Positions 15,559 through 23,534 of a stretch of 23,669 nt of DNA are shown piece by piece. The stretch is from the NCBI GenBank assembly GCA_900546325.1, contig URCR01000045.1, positions 1-23,669 of the forward strand. Direction: 5' to 3'. The notes under the pieces are model-generated. The model was not told the DNA's origin and ran no database searches. It saw only the letters and a list, made by a program, of their open reading frames with translations. A program made the position numbers and the translations under genes. Position 1 is the first letter of the stretch. Each line of letters begins with the position of its first letter. The stretch comes from an uncultured Lachnospiraceae bacterium (GTDB lineage: Bacteria > Bacillota > Clostridia > Lachnospirales > Lachnospiraceae).

Positions 15559-16764
15559 ATGTATAAAAAGAAATCAGATGTTTACAGTCAGCATGTTTCT
15601 TCTGTTTTGGAGTTTATTTACCGAAAGAAGAAAACCGCACGAATCGAAATCGCCAACGCAACCGGACTGACCCCTGCGCTGATGACAGAGATCACCGGAG
15701 ATCTCAAAAGCCGTAATTTAATCGTTGAAACCGGTGATGAGGTCAGCAACGCACCTGGTTCTGGCAGAAAACGGAAGCTTCTTACTTTAAACGCTTCTGC
15801 AGGATATCTGATCGGGATCGAACTAAATATGAGAGGAATCTTTTTTGTTGTAACAGATCTCTCCGGACAGGTTATTCGAAAAGCTCACGAAACTTTTTCA
15901 TCCTACGATGTCAATAATATCAATTCAGAAATTGTTCTGCAGTTAAATCTGTTACTAAAAGAAGTAGACTCTTCAAAAATATTCGGAGCAGGGATCGCAG
16001 TTCCAGGACATTTCGATTATGACTCACAGACGATCATCTCCAATAACCCACTTTGGAAAGCATTTAATTTGAAAGAAATTTCAGTGTATTTTCCATTCCC
16101 ATTCATTGTCAACAACAATGTAGAATGTATGTCCCTCGGAGAATATCTGTTTCACGCTGAAAATTCTCCGGACAAGTTTTTATTCTATCATGTCGGTCAT
16201 GGACTGTTTTGCTCTTTTTTTAACGTAGAGCAGCTGGGGATCAAAAGCAACTATTATATCGGTGAAGTTGGCCACACAGTCGTAGATATCAACGGTCCGA
16301 TCTGTGAATGCGGCAAACGCGGATGTCTCCAGACTTATATTTCCGAATCGTGGCTGATCAAAAATGCAAGATTTCTGTTTCACCAGTCTTCTTCCAGCAT
16401 TTTCAGAAGCCTTGTGGATAACGCAGAAGCAATCGATATCGATACCATCATCAAAGCATACGAACTTGGTGATCCTTACTTTAATACACAGATTGACCTC
16501 GGTATCCGGCTTCTCAGCGTGTCCGTTGCAAACACACTGATCGTCCGGGATATTGACAAGATCTACTTAAACAGTCGTCTGTTCCGGCATACTGCTTTTC
16601 AGAACCAGCTAACTTCCCTGATTCAGGAACAGTTAAATTTTATCCCGACAAAACATGACATCGAGATAGAAATCACTCAATTCGATGACTACCGCGGAGC
16701 TATCGGCGCATGCGCACTCGCATCCTTCGCATTTTTAATCAAAAATAAGAACTTTGATATCTAA
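15559..16764 (+). CDS. ROK-family transcriptional repressor (NagC/XylR type)
   Basis: A 401-residue DNA-binding sugar sensor. Residues 10-60 form a MarR-like winged helix (KTARIEIANATGLTPALMTE as the HTH). The rest is a ROK sugar-kinase fold with GIAVPGHFDY, NNNVECMSLGEYLF, GEVGH (235-239) and a zinc site CECGKRGC (Cys249, 251, 256). The ATP-binding motif of true ROK kinases is degenerate (GIELNMRGIFF), as expected for a repressor. AAAGGA lies rather far (13 nt) from the ATG, which might make translation weak. It is divergent from the EIIC operon and is the obvious candidate to control it, with release by an incoming sugar or sugar phosphate. An M42 peptidase follows on the same strand. Confidence 0.92.
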   Translation: MYKKKSDVYSQHVSSVLEFIYRKKKTARIEIANATGLTPALMTEITGDLKSRNLIVETGDEVSNAPGSGRKRKLLTLNASAGYLIGIELNMRGIFFVVTDLSGQVIRKAHETFSSYDVNNINSEIVLQLNLLLKEVDSSKIFGAGIAVPGHFDYDSQTIISNNPLWKAFNLKEISVYFPFPFIVNNNVECMSLGEYLFHAENSPDKFLFYHVGHGLFCSFFNVEQLGIKSNYYIGEVGHTVVDINGPICECGKRGCLQTYISESWLIKNARFLFHQSSSSIFRSLVDNAEAIDIDTIIKAYELGDPYFNTQIDLGIRLLSVSVANTLIVRDIDKIYLNSRLFRHTAFQNQLTSLIQEQLNFIPTKHDIEIEITQFDDYRGAIGACALASFAFLIKNKNFDI

Positions 16765-16881
16765 ACACTCTTCTCATAAAAACAGATTGTAGCACATCCA
16801 AAACATATGATACGATAATAGAAATAGAACAGATCTATGCGCTGTTTTACTATTCAATTCAGAAAGAGAGGGATTTTTTCT

Positions 16882-17961
16882 ATGAGAACCAAAGAGGAAA
16901 ACATACGCCTGATCCAGGCGCTGAGCAACGCAAACGGGGTATCGGGATTTGAAGATGAAGTTGCAGAACTTGGAAAACGAGAAACCGAATCATACTGTGA
17001 TGTAACGATCGACTCCTTGAGAAATACTTACATGAGTCTGAAAAATAACCGTGGACAAAAATGCAAGGTATGGATCGATGCCCACAGTGATGAAGTCGGG
17101 TATATCGTACAGGCTGTGAAACCCAACGGTACTATGAACTTCCTCACAATCGGAGGAAGCGACATTTCCAGTCTGCCGTCCAATAAAGTACGCGTGCAGA
17201 CTGCCACCGGAGAATATATTCCAGGCATTATCACAAGCAAACCTCCTCATTTTGTCAGTGCCGCAGAGAAAAATCAAGGGCGGATACTTTCCGATCTTGC
17301 TATCGATGTGGGCGCCGTAAGCGCACAGGATTTAAAGGAGAACTTTCAGATCCGTATGGCAGCACCGGTTGTCCCGGATGTGACGTGCACCTATGATGAA
17401 AAGCACGATTTATTTATGGGGAAAGCTTTTGACTGCCGGATTGGCTGTGCTGCGCTGATCGAGACACTGAATCAGTTAAGTACAGAAACACTGGATGTCG
17501 ATGTCGAAGCAACACTGACCGTACAGGAGGAAGTCGGAGAACGGGGTTCTATGGCTGCTGTCGATAACATTGATGCTGATGTATGCATCGTATTTGAAGG
17601 ATGCCCGGCCGATGATACCTTTTCTCCGGACTATCTGATCCAGGCAGCGCTCCGAAAAGGACCTATGCTCCGTCATTTTGATTGTTCCATGATCACCAAT
17701 CCTCGTTTCCAGCGGTTTGCCCTGGATCTCGGAGAAGAACTCGGCATTCCGGTGCAGGAATCTGTCCGCAGCGGAGGCGGCACAAACGGAAAATACATCC
17801 ACGCTTCCCGCCACGGTGTTCCGACTATCGTGATCGGCGTCCCTGTCCGCTATATCCACAGTCATCATGGAATCTGTACACTGGAGGATTACAAAAATGC
17901 AGTAAAACTCGCTGTTGAAATTGTCAAACGTCTCACCAAAGAAACGATCAACAACTTTTAA
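16882..17961 (+). CDS. M42-family metallo-aminopeptidase
   Basis: A 359-residue cytosolic, probably dodecameric, di-metal aminopeptidase. Ligands typical of M42 are visible: His68 and Asp70 in DAHSDEVGY, the bridging Asp184 in AFDCRIG, Glu216-Glu217 in VQEEVGERG (Glu216 the likely base), Glu239 in VFEGCPAD and His326 in YIHSHHG. The GGGTNGKYIHASRHGVPTI segment is also characteristic. The ATG at 16882 was preferred for its GAGAGGG site and the family's usual N-terminus; an ATG 45 nt earlier lacks one. It lies 117 nt after the ROK gene with no terminator between, so may be co-transcribed. Relatives are sometimes annotated as endoglucanase (CelM/FrvX), but the residues seen are those of a peptidase. 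Confidence 0.92.
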   Translation: MRTKEENIRLIQALSNANGVSGFEDEVAELGKRETESYCDVTIDSLRNTYMSLKNNRGQKCKVWIDAHSDEVGYIVQAVKPNGTMNFLTIGGSDISSLPSNKVRVQTATGEYIPGIITSKPPHFVSAAEKNQGRILSDLAIDVGAVSAQDLKENFQIRMAAPVVPDVTCTYDEKHDLFMGKAFDCRIGCAALIETLNQLSTETLDVDVEATLTVQEEVGERGSMAAVDNIDADVCIVFEGCPADDTFSPDYLIQAALRKGPMLRHFDCSMITNPRFQRFALDLGEELGIPVQESVRSGGGTNGKYIHASRHGVPTIVIGVPVRYIHSHHGICTLEDYKNAVKLAVEIVKRLTKETINNF

Positions 17962-17983
17962 TATTTTTTCTGAATGATAATAT

Positions 17984-18024
17984 GACAGGGGACTTCAGGT
18001 ATAAAAACCTACAAGCCCCCTGTC
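17984..18024. terminator. Long hairpin between convergent genes, possible bidirectional terminator
   Basis: GACAGGGG (17984-17991) pairs with CCCCTGTC (18017-18024). The inner pairs CTT/AAG and AGGT/ACCT extend it to about 15 bp with a 6-nt loop. It lies between the stops of the M42 gene and the minus-strand regulator, where a terminator is expected. No good T-run follows on either strand, so it may stabilise 3' ends or act with Rho instead. Confidence 0.5.
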
Positions 18025-18067
18025 GTAGATATGGCAATGAAGAAGAATCATGTGAATACCGATTCTG

Positions 18068-19366
18068 CTATTTTACTTTTTGAAAAAGCATTTCTACAAG
18101 CGCCTTCGGACGCCCGCCAGCGGCAGTACTTTCTTTTGCATAAATTTTTCCATACCCAGCCTCTATGATACGATTCATAATTCTTCTTGCACTTCTTACC
18201 GTAATATTCAGGCACTCAGCAAGCTGATGAGCATCAAACACATAGCTTTGTCGAACTTCAGCAATGGCAATAATTTTGAGGATGGAGGAATTGCTAAGAC
18301 CGGTTGCCTTGGAGATCTCCTGTAATCCAGGATCAGAAGAAATCAACTGATACTCCAGTTGGAACTCTTCTCCGATCGGACCATGCATTGTTTCAGCAGC
18401 ATCGATATAGTAAATTTCCTGCTTTTTATATTTCAGCGAATAGTTAAGAGCATGTCTGGCATGCATCTCTGCCTGATGTGCCGTTACACCCATCCCGATT
18501 CCCACATTCAGATATAACCCTTCCTCCCGGATTTGGCGCTGCAACTGCAGCAGCCTATGCTGATTGGTTTTACTTTTTATTGCACCAACCGTGGAAAACA
18601 CAACATACTCCTGCCACCCGAAAGAAAAAATAGATCCTTGAATCCGTTTGGTATATCGGATAATTTCTTTCTCGACATCTGCCTTTTCTATCAGACTAGA
18701 ATAATAATTTTCTTCCGTTCGCTCATAACCAGTCAGCTGGAAAATTTCTACGGCAGACTGTGCATATTCCGCTTTCTGCAGAGCACATTCATTTTGAAGT
18801 TTTTCTAGTGCTCGCCGGACCATTGCTCTTGTAGGACCAAGATAAATAGCCGGGTATCCCTTTTCGCGCAAGGTATTATATACCCAAACAAGGGACGTCA
18901 ATGCTACATTCACTTTTCCTTCCCTTTGCAACTGGATATGCCAGTCCACATATTCCTGCTCTTCTACACCCGGGCAGAAAGAGGAAGAATAGATATTTTT
19001 AGCCAAAATATGAAATGCATCTAAAAGATCTTCAATAACCTGGTGTTCTACAATGTCAATACTGAACGCATCAAGTTCCATCTGCTGTTTCTGCATTTCA
19101 AGAAAAGCCCTTGAAACACTGAGAGCAGATTTTTCAACGGAAGTATGTGGCTTTTTTATTTCATAAATTTCTTCTGCATAACTTTCGATTGCACATCCTG
19201 TAAATAAAATAGCATCACATTCGTTTTCACATACTTCAATAACATCTGCGCAGGCATTGACCTGCTCTTTTTCATAGCAATTCACAGACAACGAATCATC
19301 AATATCGCGAAGACTTCGCTCGATCATTCTGCAGGAAGAATGTGGGCCTATCACGCCTATCTTCAT
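18068..19366 (-). CDS. Transcriptional regulator with degenerate GGDEF-like domain and C-terminal HTH
   Basis: A 432-residue protein not assigned to a named regulator. Residues 1-130 start with an alpha/beta receiver- or PrpR_N-like sensory segment (MKIGVIGPHSSC; DAILFTGCAIESY). Residues 240-320 resemble a cyclase/GGDEF fold lacking the active GGDEF motif, with LNVGIGMGVTAHQAEMHARHAL (286-307). Residues 345-432 carry tandem helix-turn-helix units (ISKATGLSNSSILKI; QLAECLNITVRSARRIMNRI) and a basic tail AAGGRPK. It ends the operon that encodes two membrane proteins and two M20 hydrolases, 56 nt after the amidohydrolase, and has AAAGGAG before its ATG. It probably senses the transported or hydrolysed compound, or a derivative. 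Family architecture is inferred by eye. Confidence 0.72.
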   Translation of the reverse strand: MKIGVIGPHSSCRMIERSLRDIDDSLSVNCYEKEQVNACADVIEVCENECDAILFTGCAIESYAEEIYEIKKPHTSVEKSALSVSRAFLEMQKQQMELDAFSIDIVEHQVIEDLLDAFHILAKNIYSSSFCPGVEEQEYVDWHIQLQREGKVNVALTSLVWVYNTLREKGYPAIYLGPTRAMVRRALEKLQNECALQKAEYAQSAVEIFQLTGYERTEENYYSSLIEKADVEKEIIRYTKRIQGSIFSFGWQEYVVFSTVGAIKSKTNQHRLLQLQRQIREEGLYLNVGIGMGVTAHQAEMHARHALNYSLKYKKQEIYYIDAAETMHGPIGEEFQLEYQLISSDPGLQEISKATGLSNSSILKIIAIAEVRQSYVFDAHQLAECLNITVRSARRIMNRIIEAGYGKIYAKESTAAGGRPKALVEMLFQKVK

Positions 19367-19422
19367 AGCAGACTCCTTTCCAACAGACCATACTAGATTT
19401 TTTTGATATACTACTTTCCATA

Positions 19423-20760
19423 TTATAACTTAGAACCATCGAAGAATTCAAGCTTTGAATGCTTTTTCATAAATTCGAGATAACTGATTTTTGTAAATGC
19501 CGGCTTGTAACTCTGTATGATTTCCTTCGCTTTTTCAGCATCATTGTAAAGCAGGTCTATAATAGTCAGCGCCATCATTTTTGCCGGAACAATATAAGCA
19601 AGTTCAGGATCTGCAAGTCTGTAATCTTTTGTATGGAGTCCTCCGGTAATGCCTTCTGTCCAAATATGCATGCAAGGTTTCATCTGCGACATATCACCAA
19701 GATCTGTAGAGCCTGCAGTTTTATATAACTCTACAAAAGAATCTTCAGATGCACCGGCATAATCAATCATATTTTGCTTATACAAAGCAGACAATCTACG
19801 ATCCGTTTTTAAAGGCAGATATCCCATTTGATCATGAATCTCTACTTTTCCCCCCACTGCAAGCGCACCGGCTTTTAGTGCCCGGTTTACTTTCCGGCTT
19901 GCGTCCAACATTGCCGGAATTGTAAATGCCCGCACCATAATCTGCATTTTCACAACAGATGGAACTACATTTACAAGTCCGCCGCCTTCCGTAATCACAG
20001 TACTGACACGGACTTTATCCTCATCTTTGAATGTTTCACGAAGTGCATGGATATTCTGAAGCGCCAATGAAGCCATATTAAGTGCGTTAACACCGCAGAA
20101 TGGGGCAAATCCGGCATGTGCTGCTTCTCCAACAAATTTTACTGTCTTAGTAACAAACCCATTGCCCTCTGTATCAATAATACAACGCTTACGTTTATCT
20201 TCCATCTCCATCATATGACACTGGAGAATCATATCCACCTCATCAATTCCTCCTCTAGCCAGATATTCCTGTTTACCTCCGTAAAAACTGATTTTTCCTT
20301 TCTGAATCAGACTGTTTCGGTAATCATAATCGACACATTCTTCAGCTGGAATCGCAATAAAATCTACAGAGCCCTGAAGTTGGTCTAGGACTCCGGATGT
20401 TTTCAGACCTAATGCACATCCGAGCAAATTGGCAAGCTGTGCATGGTGACCACAGGCATGTACATTCCCATTATCTAAACTGTCAGGATGTTCTGTACAC
20501 ATAATGCAGTCAAGTTCCCCCATGACTGCAACTTTTGGTCCATCTTTTTTAGAGGAAGACGCCTTGCATCCAGTGTAGGCAATTTCCGTCTCCGGTTCAA
20601 AACCGATTTTGCGAAAGGCTTCTTCTATACGTTTTGTCGTGTTAAATTCTTTAAATCCAAGTTCAGGTGTTTGATAAACTTCATTTCCGAACCGAATAAT
20701 GAAATCTTTATTTTTCTCGATACTTTCCAGGCATTTTAACTTTAACTTTTCCTTATCCAT
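19423..20760 (-). CDS. M20-family amidohydrolase (AbgB/M20D-like)
   Basis: A 445-residue cytosolic metalloamidase. It has HACGHH (101-106), GELD (81-84) and PAEEC (Glu140-Glu141, catalytic base and metal ligand). These are the ligands of the M20D group, which includes the AbgB subunit, aminoacylases and N-acyl-amino-acid deacylases. The lid or dimerisation domain begins near 205 (VKFVGEAAHAGF). It begins MDKEKLK, 12 nt after the peptidase T-like gene, so the two M20 genes are tightly coupled. It may remove an acyl or aromatic group or split an N-acylated dipeptide delivered by the upstream membrane proteins; the true substrate is unknown. Confidence 0.88.
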   Translation of the reverse strand: MDKEKLKLKCLESIEKNKDFIIRFGNEVYQTPELGFKEFNTTKRIEEAFRKIGFEPETEIAYTGCKASSSKKDGPKVAVMGELDCIMCTEHPDSLDNGNVHACGHHAQLANLLGCALGLKTSGVLDQLQGSVDFIAIPAEECVDYDYRNSLIQKGKISFYGGKQEYLARGGIDEVDMILQCHMMEMEDKRKRCIIDTEGNGFVTKTVKFVGEAAHAGFAPFCGVNALNMASLALQNIHALRETFKDEDKVRVSTVITEGGGLVNVVPSVVKMQIMVRAFTIPAMLDASRKVNRALKAGALAVGGKVEIHDQMGYLPLKTDRRLSALYKQNMIDYAGASEDSFVELYKTAGSTDLGDMSQMKPCMHIWTEGITGGLHTKDYRLADPELAYIVPAKMMALTIIDLLYNDAEKAKEIIQSYKPAFTKISYLEFMKKHSKLEFFDGSKL

Positions 20761-20772
20761 GCTGTCATCTCC

Positions 20773-21882
20773 TTATTTTGCGGACATCATTCTCCTTAGA
20801 ACCGCTGCTGCCTTACATAGTTGATCCATGTCAATCGCTTCTTCAACCGTATGCACCTTTTGCATTCCACAGCCAAGAATCACACTTCGGTATCCGTGAC
20901 CTGCCAATACATTTGCATCACTTCCTCCGCCAATTACCATGAAATCCATTGGGATATTTTCTGCCTGCATCGCCTTTTCTGTCTCTTTTACCAGTTCGCA
21001 GTCTAAATCAAGAGAGAGAGTCGGATAAGCCAGTTCCTGTTTCATTTCATAAGAGGCACCCATAATTTCGGCGGCATTTTTGCAACAACTTTCCATATAG
21101 GCAACTTCCTGCGCCAGCTTTTCCATACTGTGCGATCTGATTTCCGCTGTAAACGTCACTTCATCTGTTACGATATTTGTCGCTGAACCACCTTCTATAC
21201 GTCCGATATTTGACGTTGTCTCAACGTCAATTCTTCCGATGTGCATATCACTGATTGCTTTTGAAGCGGCAGCAATCGCATTAATTCCTTTTTCAGGTTC
21301 TATCCCTGCATGTGCCTTTTTCCCATGAAATGTAATTTCAATTGCTGTCATTGCAGGTGCTTTATAAGCAACGACACCTGTGTCCCCGGTCGCATCAACA
21401 ATGACCAGATCTTTGCATGGAAGCATAGACAGATCCATATGTTTGGTCCCAAGCATGCTGATTTCTTCTGAGCAAGTAAACATAAGATAAATGTCCCTGT
21501 GAGGAGCATCTGTTTCCAACAAATCTTCAACAGCTTCCAGGATTGCAGCAATTCCTGCTTTATCATCTCCGCCGAGTGTTGTTGTAAGATCTGTCCGTAT
21601 CACATTTCCTTCTATCACAGGCTTTACGTTTTTACACGGCTCAATCTGATCCATATGTGCTCCAAAGCCAAGTGGCATTCCTTCCTGTGTACCTTTTAAA
21701 AATGCCACAATATTTCGTCCATTTCCTCCATATTCCTCTCCAGCATTATCTGCCCGAAATGGAATGTTTCTTTCTGTCAGCCAGTTTTCAATCCAGTCAG
21801 CCATCTCTTTTTCATTACGGGACGGACTGTAAATCTGAATCATTTTGATAAAATTTTCTTGTAACCTTTCTCTTGAAAGCAT
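20773..21882 (-). CDS. Peptidase T-like M20B metallopeptidase
   Basis: A 369-residue di-zinc peptidase. The ligand pattern is complete: His76 and Asp78 (GAHMDQIEP), Asp106/107 (GGDDKAG), Glu139-Glu140 (CSEEI), Asp163 (VDATGDTG) and His344 (KVHTVEE). The lid domain begins at ITFHGKKAHAGIEPEKGINA. It is closest in pattern to the PepT-like group that hydrolyses tri- or dipeptides. The start at 21882 is preferred because AAAGGAG lies 8 nt upstream; a Met seven codons earlier has no such site. Encoded between the membrane pair and the second M20 enzyme, it likely acts on the imported compound. Specificity is not predictable. Confidence 0.9.
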   Translation of the reverse strand: MLSRERLQENFIKMIQIYSPSRNEKEMADWIENWLTERNIPFRADNAGEEYGGNGRNIVAFLKGTQEGMPLGFGAHMDQIEPCKNVKPVIEGNVIRTDLTTTLGGDDKAGIAAILEAVEDLLETDAPHRDIYLMFTCSEEISMLGTKHMDLSMLPCKDLVIVDATGDTGVVAYKAPAMTAIEITFHGKKAHAGIEPEKGINAIAAASKAISDMHIGRIDVETTSNIGRIEGGSATNIVTDEVTFTAEIRSHSMEKLAQEVAYMESCCKNAAEIMGASYEMKQELAYPTLSLDLDCELVKETEKAMQAENIPMDFMVIGGGSDANVLAGHGYRSVILGCGMQKVHTVEEAIDMDQLCKAAAVLRRMMSAK

Positions 21883-21947
21883 TGTCAGACTCCTTTCCTG
21901 CATACAATATATTTTTGCATTGTTTCCATGATGACATTGGCCTAAAG

Positions 21948-22637
21948 TTAGTCCTGAAGTTCTTTTCTGTAAAGGAATTTTCCTGCTAAAATGGAACCAA
22001 ATACAGCTACCAGAATCACAACGTAAGATGGTGTTCCAGGGAAGAATGACAAGAAGTTATTTTTCAGAAGCCAATTCATTCCAAACGCGATTACTACAGC
22101 AACTCCAGCAAGTTTTGGTCTTGCAATAGCAAACTGCCCGAATACCGCTCCATAAAGTGCAGGGAGAAGGAAGTTTAATGCATCTTTCATTGAAGCAGGC
22201 ATTATGTCAATCAATGCATTTCCTGCGACAGCTCCTACTGTAAGAATTACTATATTTACAATAACAGATACCGCAATACCGATCGTTGAGATGACAGAAC
22301 CTTTTTCCGTTCCCATCTCAACACCTGCGGCCTCCTGAGCAACGGATGAACATGGAACACGCATATTGGAAGTATTCCCTGATAAAAATGTCAGGTATGT
22401 CCCAGGAATTCCAAGAATCGGGAAATAAGAAATCGGCTCTACGATATAGAAAGCACCACTTACGCTCATTTGCGAGATGGTTCCTGCAATAATCGCCGAA
22501 GCAGGAGGCATATATCCATAAACAACAGCAAGCATGATCGCAGGACAAAAACAAGTAATAATTCCAAGTAGCATCGTAATTTTTCCCCATTTAACAATTC
22601 CAGGAATGTAGGTTTTACTATAATATTCGTTATTCAT
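21948..22637 (-). CDS. Multi-pass membrane protein, partner of DUF5058 (unrecognised family)
   Basis: A 229-residue integral membrane protein with roughly six hydrophobic helices. They include WGKITMLLGIITCFCPAIML, a loop SYFPILGIPGTYLTFLSGNTSNMRVPC, and C-terminal YVVILVAVFGSILAGKF. No signature that I recognise is present. The glycine- and proline-rich PILGIPGTYLTFLSGNTSN could be a re-entrant or substrate loop. The ATG at 22637 follows AGAGGGAGGAA, a strong site. It is 17 nt after the DUF5058 gene and heads towards two M20 peptidases, so the two membrane proteins probably form one transporter. The function is inferred from context only. Confidence 0.75.
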   Translation of the reverse strand: MNNEYYSKTYIPGIVKWGKITMLLGIITCFCPAIMLAVVYGYMPPASAIIAGTISQMSVSGAFYIVEPISYFPILGIPGTYLTFLSGNTSNMRVPCSSVAQEAAGVEMGTEKGSVISTIGIAVSVIVNIVILTVGAVAGNALIDIMPASMKDALNFLLPALYGAVFGQFAIARPKLAGVAVVIAFGMNWLLKNNFLSFFPGTPSYVVILVAVFGSILAGKFLYRKELQD

Positions 22638-22654
22638 CTTTCTTCCTCCCTCTC

Positions 22655-23389
22655 TTATAATACTGTGTCCCAGATGTAACCGACGATCATACCGGAAAAC
22701 ATTGCGATTGCAAACGCCCATTCCCTCAGCCAACTGATATTTTTCTCTTTGGCTGTTTTAGAAAGAATCATCATTAGGATACAGCCGACAATTGTTGCAA
22801 TTGCAGGAGCTCCTCCAAATGCAAACTGGTTTTTTTCATTGAAAAAATTTCCGGATGCAAGGTTTGCAAAAGCGCCAAGCATAGCCCCTGAAGAAATGAT
22901 AGGAATCATTTTGGAATTTCCCTTTGACATCAAGTGATTTACTTTTTCCATTTTATCCGTAAAAATGAATGTAAAAATCAACCATCCAAGAGAACCGCAG
23001 ATCATTACCCACACACCACATGCAAATGCAATTGGTGTAAGGTTTTCAAGTGTTGTTCCCATTGCCTGTGCACCAAATCCGGCTGCCATGGCTTCATAAT
23101 TTACAGAACCAATAAATGACAGACGCATCCAGGATACCGGTGCTCCCATAGATACGATAAGAGAGATCATTGTTACGAGGATTACGATAGATGGCCCAAT
23201 TGAAGAAATTGCACTGCTTTTAATCGCAATATTTACCTGTTCTTTTGTAATTCCGATCTCACTTGCAGCTTTTATAGATTTCCTAAAAAACAGTACCGAT
23301 TGAAAAACTACAATTCCAACCGCAATAGCTGCAGCAAGCCACATAAGAGGGCTGTTTGCCAGTTCCAAATAGTTTACATTTTCTTTCAT
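22655..23389 (-). CDS. DUF5058-family membrane protein
   Basis: A 244-residue membrane protein with six or seven hydrophobic helices. The N-terminus NSPLMWLAAAIAVGIVVFQSVLFFRKS, the loop RKSIKAASEIGITKEQVNIAIKSSAISSIGPS and the following ILVTMISLIVSMGAPVSWMR are recognisable as DUF5058, an uncharacterised family that I recall lying near M20 peptidases in Clostridia. The ATG at 23389 has AAAGGAG about 8 nt upstream; a Met 14 codons earlier starts a basic stretch in the leader without support. It is first in the five-gene operon with a strong promoter. With its partner it may transport a small peptide or acyl-amino acid; this is inference. Confidence 0.78.
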   Translation of the reverse strand: MKENVNYLELANSPLMWLAAAIAVGIVVFQSVLFFRKSIKAASEIGITKEQVNIAIKSSAISSIGPSIVILVTMISLIVSMGAPVSWMRLSFIGSVNYEAMAAGFGAQAMGTTLENLTPIAFACGVWVMICGSLGWLIFTFIFTDKMEKVNHLMSKGNSKMIPIISSGAMLGAFANLASGNFFNEKNQFAFGGAPAIATIVGCILMMILSKTAKEKNISWLREWAFAIAMFSGMIVGYIWDTVL

Positions 23390-23420
23390 TTTTCTTCTCC
23401 TTTTCTTTAGTTTGAGACGC

Positions 23421-23534
23421 GTCCTTAACATGTCCTTATGTCAAAGTATACAGTTCGCATTTTTATTTGTCAATTTATTTTTGCAAAGTACACAAAAAAT
23501 AGTGCACGAATTTTGTATACTAAAATAGTGCAAA
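23421..23534. promoter_or_regulatory. Repeat-rich control region of the DUF5058-M20 operon
   Basis: On the plus strand GTATAC (23446-23451), GTACAC (23488-23493) and GTATAC (23515-23520) surround and precede the promoter. The two distal copies are next to repeated AATAGTGCA blocks about 26 bp apart (near 23499-23507 and 23525-23533). GTCCTTA repeats with an 11-bp period at 23421-23427 and 23432-23438, at the transcription start. The rest, 23535-23669, contains no gene or recognisable signal. Confidence 0.45.
23445..23473 (-). promoter_or_regulatory. Promoter of the DUF5058-M20 operon
   Basis: On the minus strand a perfect TTGACA (23468-23473) is 17 bp from TATACT (23445-23450), a near-consensus promoter starting near 23438. 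The -10 overlaps one of the three GTRTAC motifs described separately, so a repressor bound there would occlude polymerase. Confidence 0.78.

Noticed and set aside
16882..17961. Endoglucanase (CelM-like) annotation for the M42 gene
   Set aside because: All visible metal ligands and the EE base pair are those of M42 aminopeptidases; the glucanase label is historical in this family.
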